The notes under the pieces were generated by a model. It was not told the origin of the DNA and searched no databases. It saw only the letters and a program-made list of their open reading frames with translations. The position numbers and the translations under genes were made by a program. A DNA stretch of 20,344 bases from Rhodobacteraceae bacterium UBA7436 (lineage in GTDB: Bacteria; Pseudomonadota; Alphaproteobacteria; Rhodobacterales; Rhodobacteraceae). Each line of letters starts with the position of its first letter. Position 1 is the first letter of the stretch. The stretch lies in contig DLQI01000114.1 of NCBI GenBank assembly GCA_002478745.1, positions 1 through 20,344 on the forward strand, in the 5' to 3' direction. This document shows positions 1 to 7,846 of this stretch, one piece after another.

Positions 1-774
1 GCATCGTCTGTCGTTGTGTCCGGCACCAAAATCTCACGGCCAAACGGTCAGACGAAAGCCGCCGATGCAGACATGCCATCCTTTGGCCCCTGTCAGCGTC
101 TGGATATCGAATTAGAAATTGGTGCCATCGTTGGCGGTTCAAACCAATTGGGGCAACCGATCACGGTTGCGCAAGCCGACGAGATGATCTTTGGCTATGT
201 TTTGCTGAACGATTGGTCCGCCCGCGACATCCAAGCATGGGAATACCAACCTTTGGGTCCCTTCCAAGCCAAAGCATTTGCAACAACGATCAGCCCATGG
301 ATCGTAACGCAAGCTGCACTAGAGCCGTTTCGCACATCAACTCCCGATCGCGAAAACGATTTATTACCTTATCTTGCTGAACCTAAGCCGATGCTTTTTG
401 ACATTGATCTGTCTGTCTCAATGGCCCCCGCAGGGAAATCGGCCACTACAATTACGCGCACAAATTACAATCAAATGTATTACTCCGCAGCACAACAATT
501 GACGCATCATGCCTCTTCAGGCTGTGCGATGCAGGCAGGTGATTTGATTGGGTCGGGCACCATTTCGGGGCCAGAAAAACATGAACGTGGTAGTCTTTTA
601 GAGCTCTCGTGGGGCGGTAAAGAGCCAATCACGCTCGATACTGGTGAAACGCGGAGTTTCGTCGAAGATGGGGATACACTTACACTTCACGGGGCAGCCC
701 AAGGTGAAGGGTATCAAATCGGCTTTGGCACCTGCGAAGGTACAATCGTCCCAGCACTTAAATTTCCCGCGTGA
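1..774 (+). CDS. fahA: Fumarylacetoacetase, C-terminal part (5' end outside window)
   Basis: Hydrolyses fumarylacetoacetate to fumarate and acetoacetate, the last step of tyrosine/homogentisate breakdown; cytosolic. The open frame runs in from base 1, so this is a partial gene. By alignment from memory to human FAH, the window begins near human residue 163, leaving roughly 160 residues off the left edge. Counting from the in-frame GTG at base 16, metal ligands E32 and E34 and D66 (in NDWSARDIQ), active-site R70, Q73 and K86, T182 (in SGTISGPE) and E196 (in LLELSW) keep the same spacing as human E199, E201, D233, R237, Q240, K253, T350 and E364. The catalytic His133 would lie upstream. The GTG at 16 is internal and not the start. 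The C-terminus is complete, and the gene is convergent with the sulfatase gene 25 bases away. Homogentisate dioxygenase would be expected upstream, but that is inference. Confidence 0.94.
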   Translation, partial: ASSVVVSGTKISRPNGQTKAADADMPSFGPCQRLDIELEIGAIVGGSNQLGQPITVAQADEMIFGYVLLNDWSARDIQAWEYQPLGPFQAKAFATTISPWIVTQAALEPFRTSTPDRENDLLPYLAEPKPMLFDIDLSVSMAPAGKSATTITRTNYNQMYYSAAQQLTHHASSGCAMQAGDLIGSGTISGPEKHERGSLLELSWGGKEPITLDTGETRSFVEDGDTLTLHGAAQGEGYQIGFGTCEGTIVPALKFPA

Positions 775-799
775 AGATCATTGAAATTTATGGGTACCT

Positions 800-2455
800 T
801 CAGTCCTCAACGTATCGCTGCGTTGCTGGTCCGCTGTATTTTTCCAACAACTCTTCGGGAACCTCACTGCCATCCACCATAAATGGCAGGATACCTTTGC
901 GCAGAGATTTTCCGCGCATGTTGATAATATCCTCATCTGTCTTGGTGACACGCTGTGCATTGCGCCGCCCCCAATGGGCCAAATGTGCATACATCATTTC
1001 GAATATGTCATCATGCCCTTCACCCTTTGCAAGATCATTCAACTCGTCAGGGTCTTCCTGCAGGTCAAATAGCATCGGACGCAATCCACCCATCGCATGC
1101 ATCAATTTGTAGCGACCATCAAACACCATAAACAAACGGCAGTCATTGGGTTCTAATCCAAGTTTCACGCCTTGCGGCGTTGGTGAATAATCGAACTCTG
1201 AAATCGCAACTTCGCGCCATTCCGGCGTTTCGCCGTTGAGCAATGGTACGAGCGAGCGCCCCTCAAGGATGTTCTTCGCAACCGTCCCGCCAGCTGCATC
1301 GACAAATGTTGGGACCAGATCAATTGCTTCTACCAGCACATTATTTGTGGTGCCGCGTGTTGCGTCTGCCTCTTTGCGCGGATCAAAAACGATCATCGGA
1401 ATTTTCACAGATGGGTCATGAAATAGGTCTTTTTCTCCCAACCAGTGGTCGCCCAAATAATCGCCATGATCAGACGTCAGAACGATCATCGTGTCCTTCA
1501 ACTGATCCGTTTCCTCAAGGTGATCAAGCAACACACCAAGCTGGTCGTCACATTGTTTGATCAATCCCATATAGGCTGGGATTACCTTTTTGCGGACCTC
1601 TTCACTTTGAAAGGCAGTAGCTATCTTATTTTGCATATACGCGCCAAAGACTGGCTGCGGATCGACCTGTTCCACGTCATCGCGCACAGGAGCAGGCACA
1701 TGCTGTTCGCCAAACATGTTGTGGTAAGGCGCTGGTACGATGTAGGGCCAATGCGGCTTGATAAAGCTGACGTGGGCGCACCATGGTCCTTTGCCAGAGT
1801 CGCGCGCTTGATCCATGAAATTGATGGTTTGTCGTGTTAACCAAGGCGTCTCGCTGTCTTCTTCGCGAATATTGGCAGGCTTGTCGGCATTGTCGAACAT
1901 CCAACCTGTTGCCTTGTTCCCCTCATTATCAATTCCTGCATTGGCAAAATCAGCCCAAGGATTTTCAGACTCATACCCTTTGTCTTTGAGGTATTCATTA
2001 TAGGGTGATCGTTTTTCGTCGTAAAAGCCATCAGGCCCAGATCCCCAAAGTCCATCATCCCTGATCCAAGCATCAAAACCACATTCAGCTTGGCGCGCGC
2101 CAATCTCGCTGTCAGGTGCCAGACCAAGCCGCGCCATTCCTTCAGCGTCTGCTTTCATATGCGTTTTGCCAATGAGCCAGCATTCCATACCCGCTTTGCG
2201 CAGGTGATCGCCCAGCGTCTGTTCTCCAACCCGCAAAGGGAAACCGTTCCATGCAGCACCGTGCGAGGACACGTAGCGGCCTGTGTAAAAGCTCATCCGA
2301 CTAGCGCCACAAATAGTGGATTGGGCATAGGCATTGGTAAACCGAACACCTTGGGCTGCCACACGATCAAAATTTGGCGTTTCCAGGTGCGGGTGGCCTG
2401 CGCAGCTTAGATAGTCAAACCGTAGTTGGTCATACATTATGAACAGGATATTCAA
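800..2455 (-). CDS. Sulfatase (formylglycine-dependent, alkaline phosphatase superfamily)
   Basis: A 551-residue type I sulfatase or related phospho/sulfo-ester hydrolase; substrate unknown. Visible motifs are D9-Q10 (metal site), C49-G-A-S-R53 followed by T58-G-R60 (the C-x-P/A-x-R signature in which Cys becomes formylglycine), K97-x-H99, H235 in KPHWPY, and D329-H330 in TSDHGDYLGDH with K342. No signal peptide is seen, since the protein begins directly with the first beta strand (NILFIMYDQ), so it is probably cytoplasmic. The start codon is TTG, supported by AGAGG seven bases upstream and by the domain beginning at residue 2; the next Met (7) would cut into the domain. It faces the exonuclease gene divergently. 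No sulfatase-maturing enzyme, transporter or other sulfatase is adjacent. A phosphonate monoester hydrolase-like activity is a possible alternative, because that group shares the same signature. Confidence 0.9.
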   Translation of the reverse strand: MNILFIMYDQLRFDYLSCAGHPHLETPNFDRVAAQGVRFTNAYAQSTICGASRMSFYTGRYVSSHGAAWNGFPLRVGEQTLGDHLRKAGMECWLIGKTHMKADAEGMARLGLAPDSEIGARQAECGFDAWIRDDGLWGSGPDGFYDEKRSPYNEYLKDKGYESENPWADFANAGIDNEGNKATGWMFDNADKPANIREEDSETPWLTRQTINFMDQARDSGKGPWCAHVSFIKPHWPYIVPAPYHNMFGEQHVPAPVRDDVEQVDPQPVFGAYMQNKIATAFQSEEVRKKVIPAYMGLIKQCDDQLGVLLDHLEETDQLKDTMIVLTSDHGDYLGDHWLGEKDLFHDPSVKIPMIVFDPRKEADATRGTTNNVLVEAIDLVPTFVDAAGGTVAKNILEGRSLVPLLNGETPEWREVAISEFDYSPTPQGVKLGLEPNDCRLFMVFDGRYKLMHAMGGLRPMLFDLQEDPDELNDLAKGEGHDDIFEMMYAHLAHWGRRNAQRVTKTDEDIINMRGKSLRKGILPFMVDGSEVPEELLEKYSGPATQRYVED

Positions 2456-2625
2456 GGTCGCACCTCTGTTTTAGGATAGATCAGGCGCAGGGGTTATTAC
2501 GCCTCATCACTTGCACCGAAGTATTCACCGTTTCTGGGAGATGTACCAGTCTTCGATCTGTTTCCCGCAGCCTCAAATTCGCACATCCCCTTTGTACCAC
2601 ATCCAAAATCGTGTCAAAGTTCTGC

Positions 2626-3246
2626 ATGGACCAAAAAAACGACATACCAAACCAACAACAACCAAAATTCGCCACACCAAAACCAGGCACCGTCAGGTTC
2701 ATTGCTGTTGACGTGGAAACAGCTGGCTATGAAAGCGCAAGCATCTGCCAAATTGGGCTCGCTTTTGTTCAATTCGACGACACAATCGACACATACAGCA
2801 CCTACATTGATCCCCGATCTCCTTTCGGTGATGGGAATACACGTTTGCACGGTATCGATGCCAGCACGGTCTTTGGTGCGCCAGATTTCGCAGAAATACT
2901 GCCTCAACTGCGCCAAACGATGGAAACGCACCCACTTGTTCAGCATAGTCGCTTTGATGAAAAAGCGTTCGATGCTGCCTGCAAACTGACTGGGCAACCG
3001 ATCTTAAAGTCAGTGTGGTTCGATAGCGTCAAGATTGCCCGCAAAACGTGGCCTGAGTTCAAAGGCAAAGGTGGTCACGGCTTGGGACATCTCAAAACAG
3101 CACTTGGGCTAGAGTTTCAGCACCATGATGCAGGCGAAGATGCTCGCGCGGCTGCCGAAGTGGTATTGAAAGCTGAAACCGTCATGGGTGCCAAGATCAA
3201 TATGCTTGGAACGTCGCGCCAACTTAAATTCGATTTTAGCTTTTGA
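2626..3246 (+). CDS. 3'-5' exonuclease, DEDDh family (DnaQ/ExoX-like)
   Basis: Predicted nuclease that removes nucleotides from DNA 3' ends. From the ATG at 2626 it has 206 residues. The RNase T/DnaQ fold is shown by Exo I (FIAVDVETA, with D and E), QIGLAFV in the second strand, LHGI, Exo II (VQHSRFDEKAF) and Exo III (HHDAGEDARAA, the H-x4-D form). The segment KIARKTWPEF followed by the GLGHL region resembles exodeoxyribonuclease X more than the replicative epsilon subunit, and there is no beta-clamp or polymerase-binding tail that I recognise. The start is uncertain: GTG at 2611 would add five residues, and neither start has a clear ribosome binding site. The first 25 or so residues are polar, Gln/Pro-rich and outside the domain. 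The gene stands alone between two oppositely oriented genes. Proofreading, repair or salvage roles cannot be told apart here. Confidence 0.85.
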   Translation: MDQKNDIPNQQQPKFATPKPGTVRFIAVDVETAGYESASICQIGLAFVQFDDTIDTYSTYIDPRSPFGDGNTRLHGIDASTVFGAPDFAEILPQLRQTMETHPLVQHSRFDEKAFDAACKLTGQPILKSVWFDSVKIARKTWPEFKGKGGHGLGHLKTALGLEFQHHDAGEDARAAAEVVLKAETVMGAKINMLGTSRQLKFDFSF

Positions 3247-3253
3247 GATTAAG

Positions 3254-3281
3254 AAAAAAGGGGCACAGCGTGGGTGCCCCT
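3254..3281 (-). terminator. Intrinsic terminator of nrdJ
   Basis: An 8-bp perfect stem (3259-3266 with 3274-3281, AGGGGCAC/GTGCCCCT) has a 7-base loop. Read on the minus strand, it is followed by a run of T (complement of the A-run 3254-3259). This is a textbook Rho-independent terminator about 105 bases downstream of the nrdJ stop. On the plus strand there is no T-run, so it probably does not serve the exonuclease gene. A second hairpin without a T-run lies at 3352-3371. Confidence 0.8.
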
Positions 3282-3385
3282 AGGTTCGCTTACTGAGCTC
3301 AATTATGAATACCGCTCTATTTGTTTTATGCCTGTGGCTCAGTCAGCGTCAGGGGCGAGCGCACCCGCCCCGGATCCTTAATTTC

Positions 3386-6300
3386 TTAGCTACAGCCTGA
3401 TGTGCCGCCGCATGTGTTGCACTTCATGCACGTACCGTTGCGCACCAAGGTATAGTTCCCACATTCGCCACAAGCTTCGCCCTCATAGCCTTGCATCTTT
3501 GCTTTGACCCGCGCGTCCATTGCCACGCCGCCGCTGCTGATTGCAGTGCTTGATCCAGCGGAAACAGCAGTCGCCACTTCTGGAACAAGAGTTTGAAGGG
3601 CACCAACCGGATCTGCGCCAGCAAGCTGCGCATTTGCGTCAGCCATACCACCCTGCAATACAACAAGATCTTGTGGCAAACGCTTGCGTAAGTAACCGGT
3701 CGAACTGATTTGTTTTAGCACTTCCAAGGACTTGTTCGCCGTTGTGTCCGAAACTTCTGACACATTGCTTGTGCCAGTTTGCTCAGCGCCACCTAGGCTA
3801 TCGAAAGACGCACCTTCAGGTTGGACATGGGCCAGATCGGTGCGATCAAGGTAGGACACGGCCAATTCGCGGAAGATGTAATCAAGGATAGACGTAGCGG
3901 ATTTGATGCTATCGTTGCCCTGAACCATGCCTGCTGGCTCGAACTTAGTGAATGTGAAAGCATCAACAAACTCTTCGAGTGGCACGCCGTACTGAAGACC
4001 AACAGACACTGCGATCGCGAAGTTGTTCATCATAGCGCGGAACCCTGCGCCCTCTTTATGCATATCGATAAAGATTTCACCAAGATTGCCGTCTTCATAT
4101 TCGCCCGTACGTAGATAGACCTTGTGGCCCCCAACGTTGGCTTTTTGCGTATAACCCTTGCGACGCTGAGGCATCTTTTCGCGGTGCGACTTGATGATCT
4201 CTTTGACGATAATCTTCTCAACGATCTTCTCAGCAAGGACAGTTGCTTTCTCGTGGTTGGAGCCACTCTCTAAGATTTCTTGTGCATCGTCGTCGTCTTC
4301 GACCAAAGATGCAGCAAGTGGTTGTGATAGTTTGGAACCATCGCGGTACAAAGCATTTGCTTTCACGCCCAGTGACCATGACAATTCATAGGCCTTTTGG
4401 CAGTCTTCGATCGTCGCATCGTTTGGCATGTTGATCGTTTTAGAGATCGCACCAGAGATAAACGATTGTGCCGCAGCCATCATATAAATGTGGCTATTGA
4501 CGGACAGGTAACGCTTACCAGTTTTGCCGCATGGGTTTGCACAATCAAAGATGCTGTAGTGCTCTTCTTTCAGGTGCGGTGCACCCTCAACAGTCATTGT
4601 CCCACATACGTGGTTGTTGGCCGCGTCAACGTCAGCTTTGGAGAAACCAAGGGATTTCAGCAAATCAAATGTTGGATCGTTCAGCTTAGCTTCTGGAATA
4701 CCAAGAACTTGGGTGCAGAATTCTTCGCCCAAAGTCCACTGGTTGAATACAAAGCGAATGTCGAAGGCACTCTCTAATGCCGCATCAACTTTTGCCAATT
4801 CATTTGGTCCAAAACCGTGACCTGCCAATGTGGTGTGGTTGATCCCTGGCGCATTGCCAATGGAGCCGTGTCCAACTGCATAAGCAACGATTTCTTCGAT
4901 TTGAGCCGAACCATAACCCTGCTTTTCTAGTGCTGCTGGGACGGATTGGTTGATGATCTTAAAGTAACCACCGCCAGCCAATTTCTTGAATTTCACCAAA
5001 GCAAAGTCTGGTTCGATCCCTGTTGTGTCGCAATCCATGACCAAACCGATTGTGCCGGTCGGGGCAATAACCGAAGTCTGTGCGTTGCGGTAACCGTGCT
5101 TTTCGCCAAGCTGCAAGGCTTCGTCCCACGTGGATTTTGCCATATCGATCAAGCGTGCATCTGGGCAGTTGGCGTGATCCAAAGGCACTGGCTTCACTGC
5201 AAGTGCTTCATATCCATCCACAGCGCCATAAGCCGCGTTGCGGTGGTTACGCATGACGCGCAACATGTGCTCTTCGTTTTTCTTGTAGCCAGAGAACGCG
5301 CCCAATTCGCCCGCCATCTCAGCGGAAGTTGCGTATGCAACACCCGTCATGACCGCTGTCAAAGCACCACAAAGCGCGCGGCCCTCGTCGCTGTCGTATG
5401 AATAGCCCATGTTCATCAGCAAACCGCCGATGTTCGCATAGCCCAAACCCAAAGTGCGGAAGTCGTATGAGCGCTGTGCGATCTCTTTTGATGGGAATTG
5501 CGCCATCATTACGGAGATTTCCAATGTCACTGTCCACAAGCGCGCGGTGTGCATATAGTCTTCGATTTGGAACTCGCCATCCTTAAGGAAGGTAAGCAGG
5601 TTCATAGAAGCCAGGTTACAAGCCGTGTCGTCAAGGAACATGTATTCAGAACATGGGTTAGATCCGCGGATCGCACCATCTTCTGGGCAAGTGTGCCATT
5701 CATTTACGGTGTCGTGATATTGGATGCCGGGATCAGCACAAGCCCATGCAGCGTGTCCAACTTGTTCCCACAAGTCGCGTGCTTTGATGGTTTTTGTGAC
5801 CTTGCCATCTTTACGATTGATCAATTCCCAATCTGCGTCTTTCTCAACAGCAGTCAGGAACGCGTTTGTCACGCGGATCGAGTTGTTAGAATTTTGTCCT
5901 GAAACGGATGAGTACGCCTCGGAATCCCAATCGGTGTCGTATGTTGGGAATTCAATGGACGTGTGACCCTGTTTTGCATAGTCCAACACGCGTTTGACGT
6001 ATGTTTCTGGGATCGCGACTTTTTTCGCGTCACGCACTGCTTCTTTCAGCTGTGGGTTAACCTTTGGCTCATAAGCATCGGCAACTGCTCCGTCCCATGC
6101 TTTGATTGCCGCAAAGATCGCGTTCAACTTCTGTTCGTGCATCTTAGAGCCAGCAACGATGGACGCCACTTTCTGCTCTTCAATCACCTTCCAGTTGATG
6201 AAATCCTGAATATCAGGGTGATCTGCATCTACGATAACCATTTTGGCCGCGCGACGTGTTGTGCCACCCGATTTAATCGCACCGGCTGCACGGTCACCAA

Positions 6301-7057
6301 TTTTCAAGAAGCCCATCAAGCCAGATGATTTACCGCCACCAGATAGGTTCTCGCCTGCTCCACGCAAGGACGAGAAGTTCGTGCCTGTACCAGAGCCGTA
6401 TTTGAACAAACGCGCTTCACGAACCCAAAGGTCCATGATGCCGCCATCATTCACCAAATCGTCAGAAACAGATTGGATAAAGCAGGCGTGCGGCTGTGGG
6501 TGTTCGTATGAGGAAGTGGATTTTGTCAGAACGCCGGTTTTGTAATCTACGTAATGGTGCCCTTGGGCCGGACCGTCGATGCCGTATGCCCAGTGAAGAC
6601 CTGTGTTAAACCACTGTGGGGAGTTTGGCGCAGAACGTTGGGATGCCAACATATAGCGCATTTCGTCGAAATAAGACTGTGCGTCGGCTTCAGTGGTGAA
6701 GTAACCGCCTTTCCAACCCCAGTATGTCCAAGCGCCAGCAAGGCGGTCAAAGACTTGTTTGGAAGAAGTTTCGCCGCCGAACTCAACGTCGTCGCCATCT
6801 GGAACAGAGCGCCAAAGGAATTCAGGGACATTCTTCTCTTTTACTTTCTTCATGCGCGAAGGCACGCCAGCTTTCCGAAAGTACTTTTGCGCGATCACAT
6901 CGCTGGCAACTTGGCTCCAGCTGTTTGGCACTTCGACGTCGTCGAGGTGAAACACGATCGTTCCATCCGGATTGCGGATTTCAGAAACCGTCGTGATGAA
7001 ATCCAGCGATGCATATGCATCTTTTCCTGCCGTGGTAAATTTACGTTCAATTTTCAT
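3386..7057 (-). CDS. nrdJ: Vitamin B12-dependent (class II) ribonucleotide reductase
   Basis: Reduces ribonucleotides to deoxyribonucleotides using adenosylcobalamin to make a thiyl radical, with no need for oxygen. It is 1223 residues from the ATG at 7057, the long form usual in alphaproteobacteria. Visible features are C192 (in PHACFIQS, probable redox partner), N467-P-C469-x-E471 (radical cysteine and acid) and C480. The 11-residue gap between C469 and C480 matches C408/C419 of the Lactobacillus enzyme. A TSCPD-type domain follows (GHKVYLRTGEYEDGNLGEIF onward), and the last ~30 residues carry two CxxC-like pairs and more cysteines, a swinging redox tail that would reload the active site from thioredoxin. 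The frame is open up to an ATG at 7120, but family members begin near MKIERKFT, so 7057 is preferred; its ribosome site (GGGG, 9 bases away) is weak. No other RNR gene or thioredoxin is adjacent. Regulation is probably by NrdR (box at 7238-7253). Confidence 0.97.
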   Translation of the reverse strand: MKIERKFTTAGKDAYASLDFITTVSEIRNPDGTIVFHLDDVEVPNSWSQVASDVIAQKYFRKAGVPSRMKKVKEKNVPEFLWRSVPDGDDVEFGGETSSKQVFDRLAGAWTYWGWKGGYFTTEADAQSYFDEMRYMLASQRSAPNSPQWFNTGLHWAYGIDGPAQGHHYVDYKTGVLTKSTSSYEHPQPHACFIQSVSDDLVNDGGIMDLWVREARLFKYGSGTGTNFSSLRGAGENLSGGGKSSGLMGFLKIGDRAAGAIKSGGTTRRAAKMVIVDADHPDIQDFINWKVIEEQKVASIVAGSKMHEQKLNAIFAAIKAWDGAVADAYEPKVNPQLKEAVRDAKKVAIPETYVKRVLDYAKQGHTSIEFPTYDTDWDSEAYSSVSGQNSNNSIRVTNAFLTAVEKDADWELINRKDGKVTKTIKARDLWEQVGHAAWACADPGIQYHDTVNEWHTCPEDGAIRGSNPCSEYMFLDDTACNLASMNLLTFLKDGEFQIEDYMHTARLWTVTLEISVMMAQFPSKEIAQRSYDFRTLGLGYANIGGLLMNMGYSYDSDEGRALCGALTAVMTGVAYATSAEMAGELGAFSGYKKNEEHMLRVMRNHRNAAYGAVDGYEALAVKPVPLDHANCPDARLIDMAKSTWDEALQLGEKHGYRNAQTSVIAPTGTIGLVMDCDTTGIEPDFALVKFKKLAGGGYFKIINQSVPAALEKQGYGSAQIEEIVAYAVGHGSIGNAPGINHTTLAGHGFGPNELAKVDAALESAFDIRFVFNQWTLGEEFCTQVLGIPEAKLNDPTFDLLKSLGFSKADVDAANNHVCGTMTVEGAPHLKEEHYSIFDCANPCGKTGKRYLSVNSHIYMMAAAQSFISGAISKTINMPNDATIEDCQKAYELSWSLGVKANALYRDGSKLSQPLAASLVEDDDDAQEILESGSNHEKATVLAEKIVEKIIVKEIIKSHREKMPQRRKGYTQKANVGGHKVYLRTGEYEDGNLGEIFIDMHKEGAGFRAMMNNFAIAVSVGLQYGVPLEEFVDAFTFTKFEPAGMVQGNDSIKSATSILDYIFRELAVSYLDRTDLAHVQPEGASFDSLGGAEQTGTSNVSEVSDTTANKSLEVLKQISSTGYLRKRLPQDLVVLQGGMADANAQLAGADPVGALQTLVPEVATAVSAGSSTAISSGGVAMDARVKAKMQGYEGEACGECGNYTLVRNGTCMKCNTCGGTSGCS

Positions 7058-7091
7058 GTCGCAGCCCCATATTCCAGCATTTTTAATAAAG

Positions 7092-7113
7092 AGCTCACCT
7101 TTTGCGGCGAGCT
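7092..7113 (-). promoter_or_regulatory. Hairpin in the nrdJ 5' leader
   Basis: On the nrdJ transcript, AGCTCGCC can pair with GGTGAGCT (8 bp including one G-U) across the loop GCAAAA, ending 34 bases before the nrdJ ATG. The 3' arm contains AGGTGAG, the only good Shine-Dalgarno-like sequence in the leader. It is followed by CTCTTTATT, too weak to call a terminator. The structure is directly visible; any regulatory role is inference. Confidence 0.4.
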
Positions 7114-7237
7114 TCAGCATTCACAGCAGAAAACGTAAAAGCAGACAGGCGGTTTTGACTTAGCCAATTCCAACACAGATTTGATCGATTTCGCGCCGAT
7201 CCCCAATTTTACGTTATATGCACGCTTTAGCTTTTGA

Positions 7238-7253
7238 ACACTAAATCTAGTGG
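7238..7253. promoter_or_regulatory. Candidate NrdR box upstream of nrdJ
   Basis: ACACTAAATCTAGTGG contains the perfect inverted repeat CACTA-AATC-TAGTG and matches the NrdR-box consensus (ACACWATATAWAGTGT-like) at about 13 of 16 positions. NrdR is the ATP/dATP-sensing repressor of ribonucleotide reductase genes. The box lies about 180 bases before the nrdJ ATG and about 20 bases upstream of a possible -10 (TATAAC). NrdR usually binds two boxes spaced by whole helical turns. I found no convincing second copy: the best partner region, 7211-7226, matches at only about 9 positions. Confidence 0.6.
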
Positions 7254-7489
7254 TGCCTCTGACTTGATGCACAACTTGGCGTATTTGAGCCTAGTTGGTC
7301 AACGTAATTTTTACGATTTTTTTGATGTTTAGGGGCTTGACCAATTTAGACGCGAACGGCGGTTTCGCTGCCAATTGATTCATACAAAAACTGTCCCCAA
7401 TGAAGATCAAAAAGGTGAGCGAGAACGTAATTGATTTTTATTGAGAGTCTTGGCTTATTTAGCTTCGGTGGATGAAGTCATGTCTTAAG

Positions 7490-7498
7490 TTATCCACA
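7490..7498 (+). promoter_or_regulatory. Perfect DnaA box
   Basis: TTATCCACA, an exact match to the high-affinity DnaA box, lies in the gene-free region about 430 bases upstream of the nrdJ start. DnaA controls ribonucleotide reductase in E. coli (nrdAB), so a role here is plausible. It is a single site with no cluster around it, so a replication origin is not indicated. Confidence 0.5.
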
Positions 7499-7669
7499 GG
7501 TCAATCCGGCACCTATTTTGACAACTGGCCACAATCTGTTCACGGTAAAAAGGTCACAACCCGAGGCCTGCCATCCGCCTAATTATGCGGCCATGCCCCG
7601 AATTCGACCTTTAGGGGAAGCAGAAACGTGAATCACTCCACCGCTACATTTTCTATGATTGTGCCGAAA

Positions 7670-7701
7670 ACAACAAAAGGCGGCACATAATGTGCCGCCT
7701 T
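7670..7701 (-). terminator. Intrinsic terminator after tRNA-Pro
   Basis: An 11-bp perfect stem (7677-7687 with 7691-7701; core GGCGGCACA/TGTGCCGCC) has a 3-base loop. Read on the minus strand, it is followed by a T-rich tract (TTTTGTTGTTTT). It lies 24 bases beyond the 3' end of the tRNA gene and is a strong Rho-independent terminator. Confidence 0.85.
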
Positions 7702-7725
7702 GCTGCCCAGTCGAACTGGTGTTGA

Positions 7726-7802
<77 letters not shown>

Positions 7803-7846
7803 AACCATAGGCACTCTTTAGACAAGGTAATCGGGATTGAAAACCC

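Larger units (their letters stand above)
7121..7676. other. Gene-free control region between nrdJ and tRNA-Pro
   Basis: About 550 bases with no credible coding frame on either strand. It is AT-rich in its middle (T-runs at 7307-7323 and 7431-7442). It contains a candidate NrdR box (7238-7253), a possible -10 hexamer TATAAC on the minus strand (7213-7218) without a convincing -35, an 8-bp inverted repeat (7295-7302 and 7337-7344), a perfect DnaA box (7490-7498) and GANTC methylation sites at 7377, 7445 and 7630, which are not more frequent than chance. The part from 7500 to 7676 shows only short imperfect hairpins. Confidence 0.7.

Noticed and set aside
3352..3371. GGGGCG/CGCCCC hairpin after nrdJ as a second terminator
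   Set aside because: No T-run follows on either strand; the structure at 3254-3281 is the better terminator.
7057..7120. Longer nrdJ start at ATG 7120 (21 extra residues)
   Set aside because: The extra residues do not match the family, whose members begin near MKIERKFT, and no ribosome site precedes 7120.
7377..7634. Three GANTC (CcrM-type) sites upstream of nrdJ
   Set aside because: About two to three are expected by chance in this length, so there is no enrichment.
7058..7660. Cobalamin riboswitch upstream of nrdJ
   Set aside because: Expected because the enzyme uses B12, but I found no B12-box-like core (GCCACTG) or associated conserved stems on either strand.
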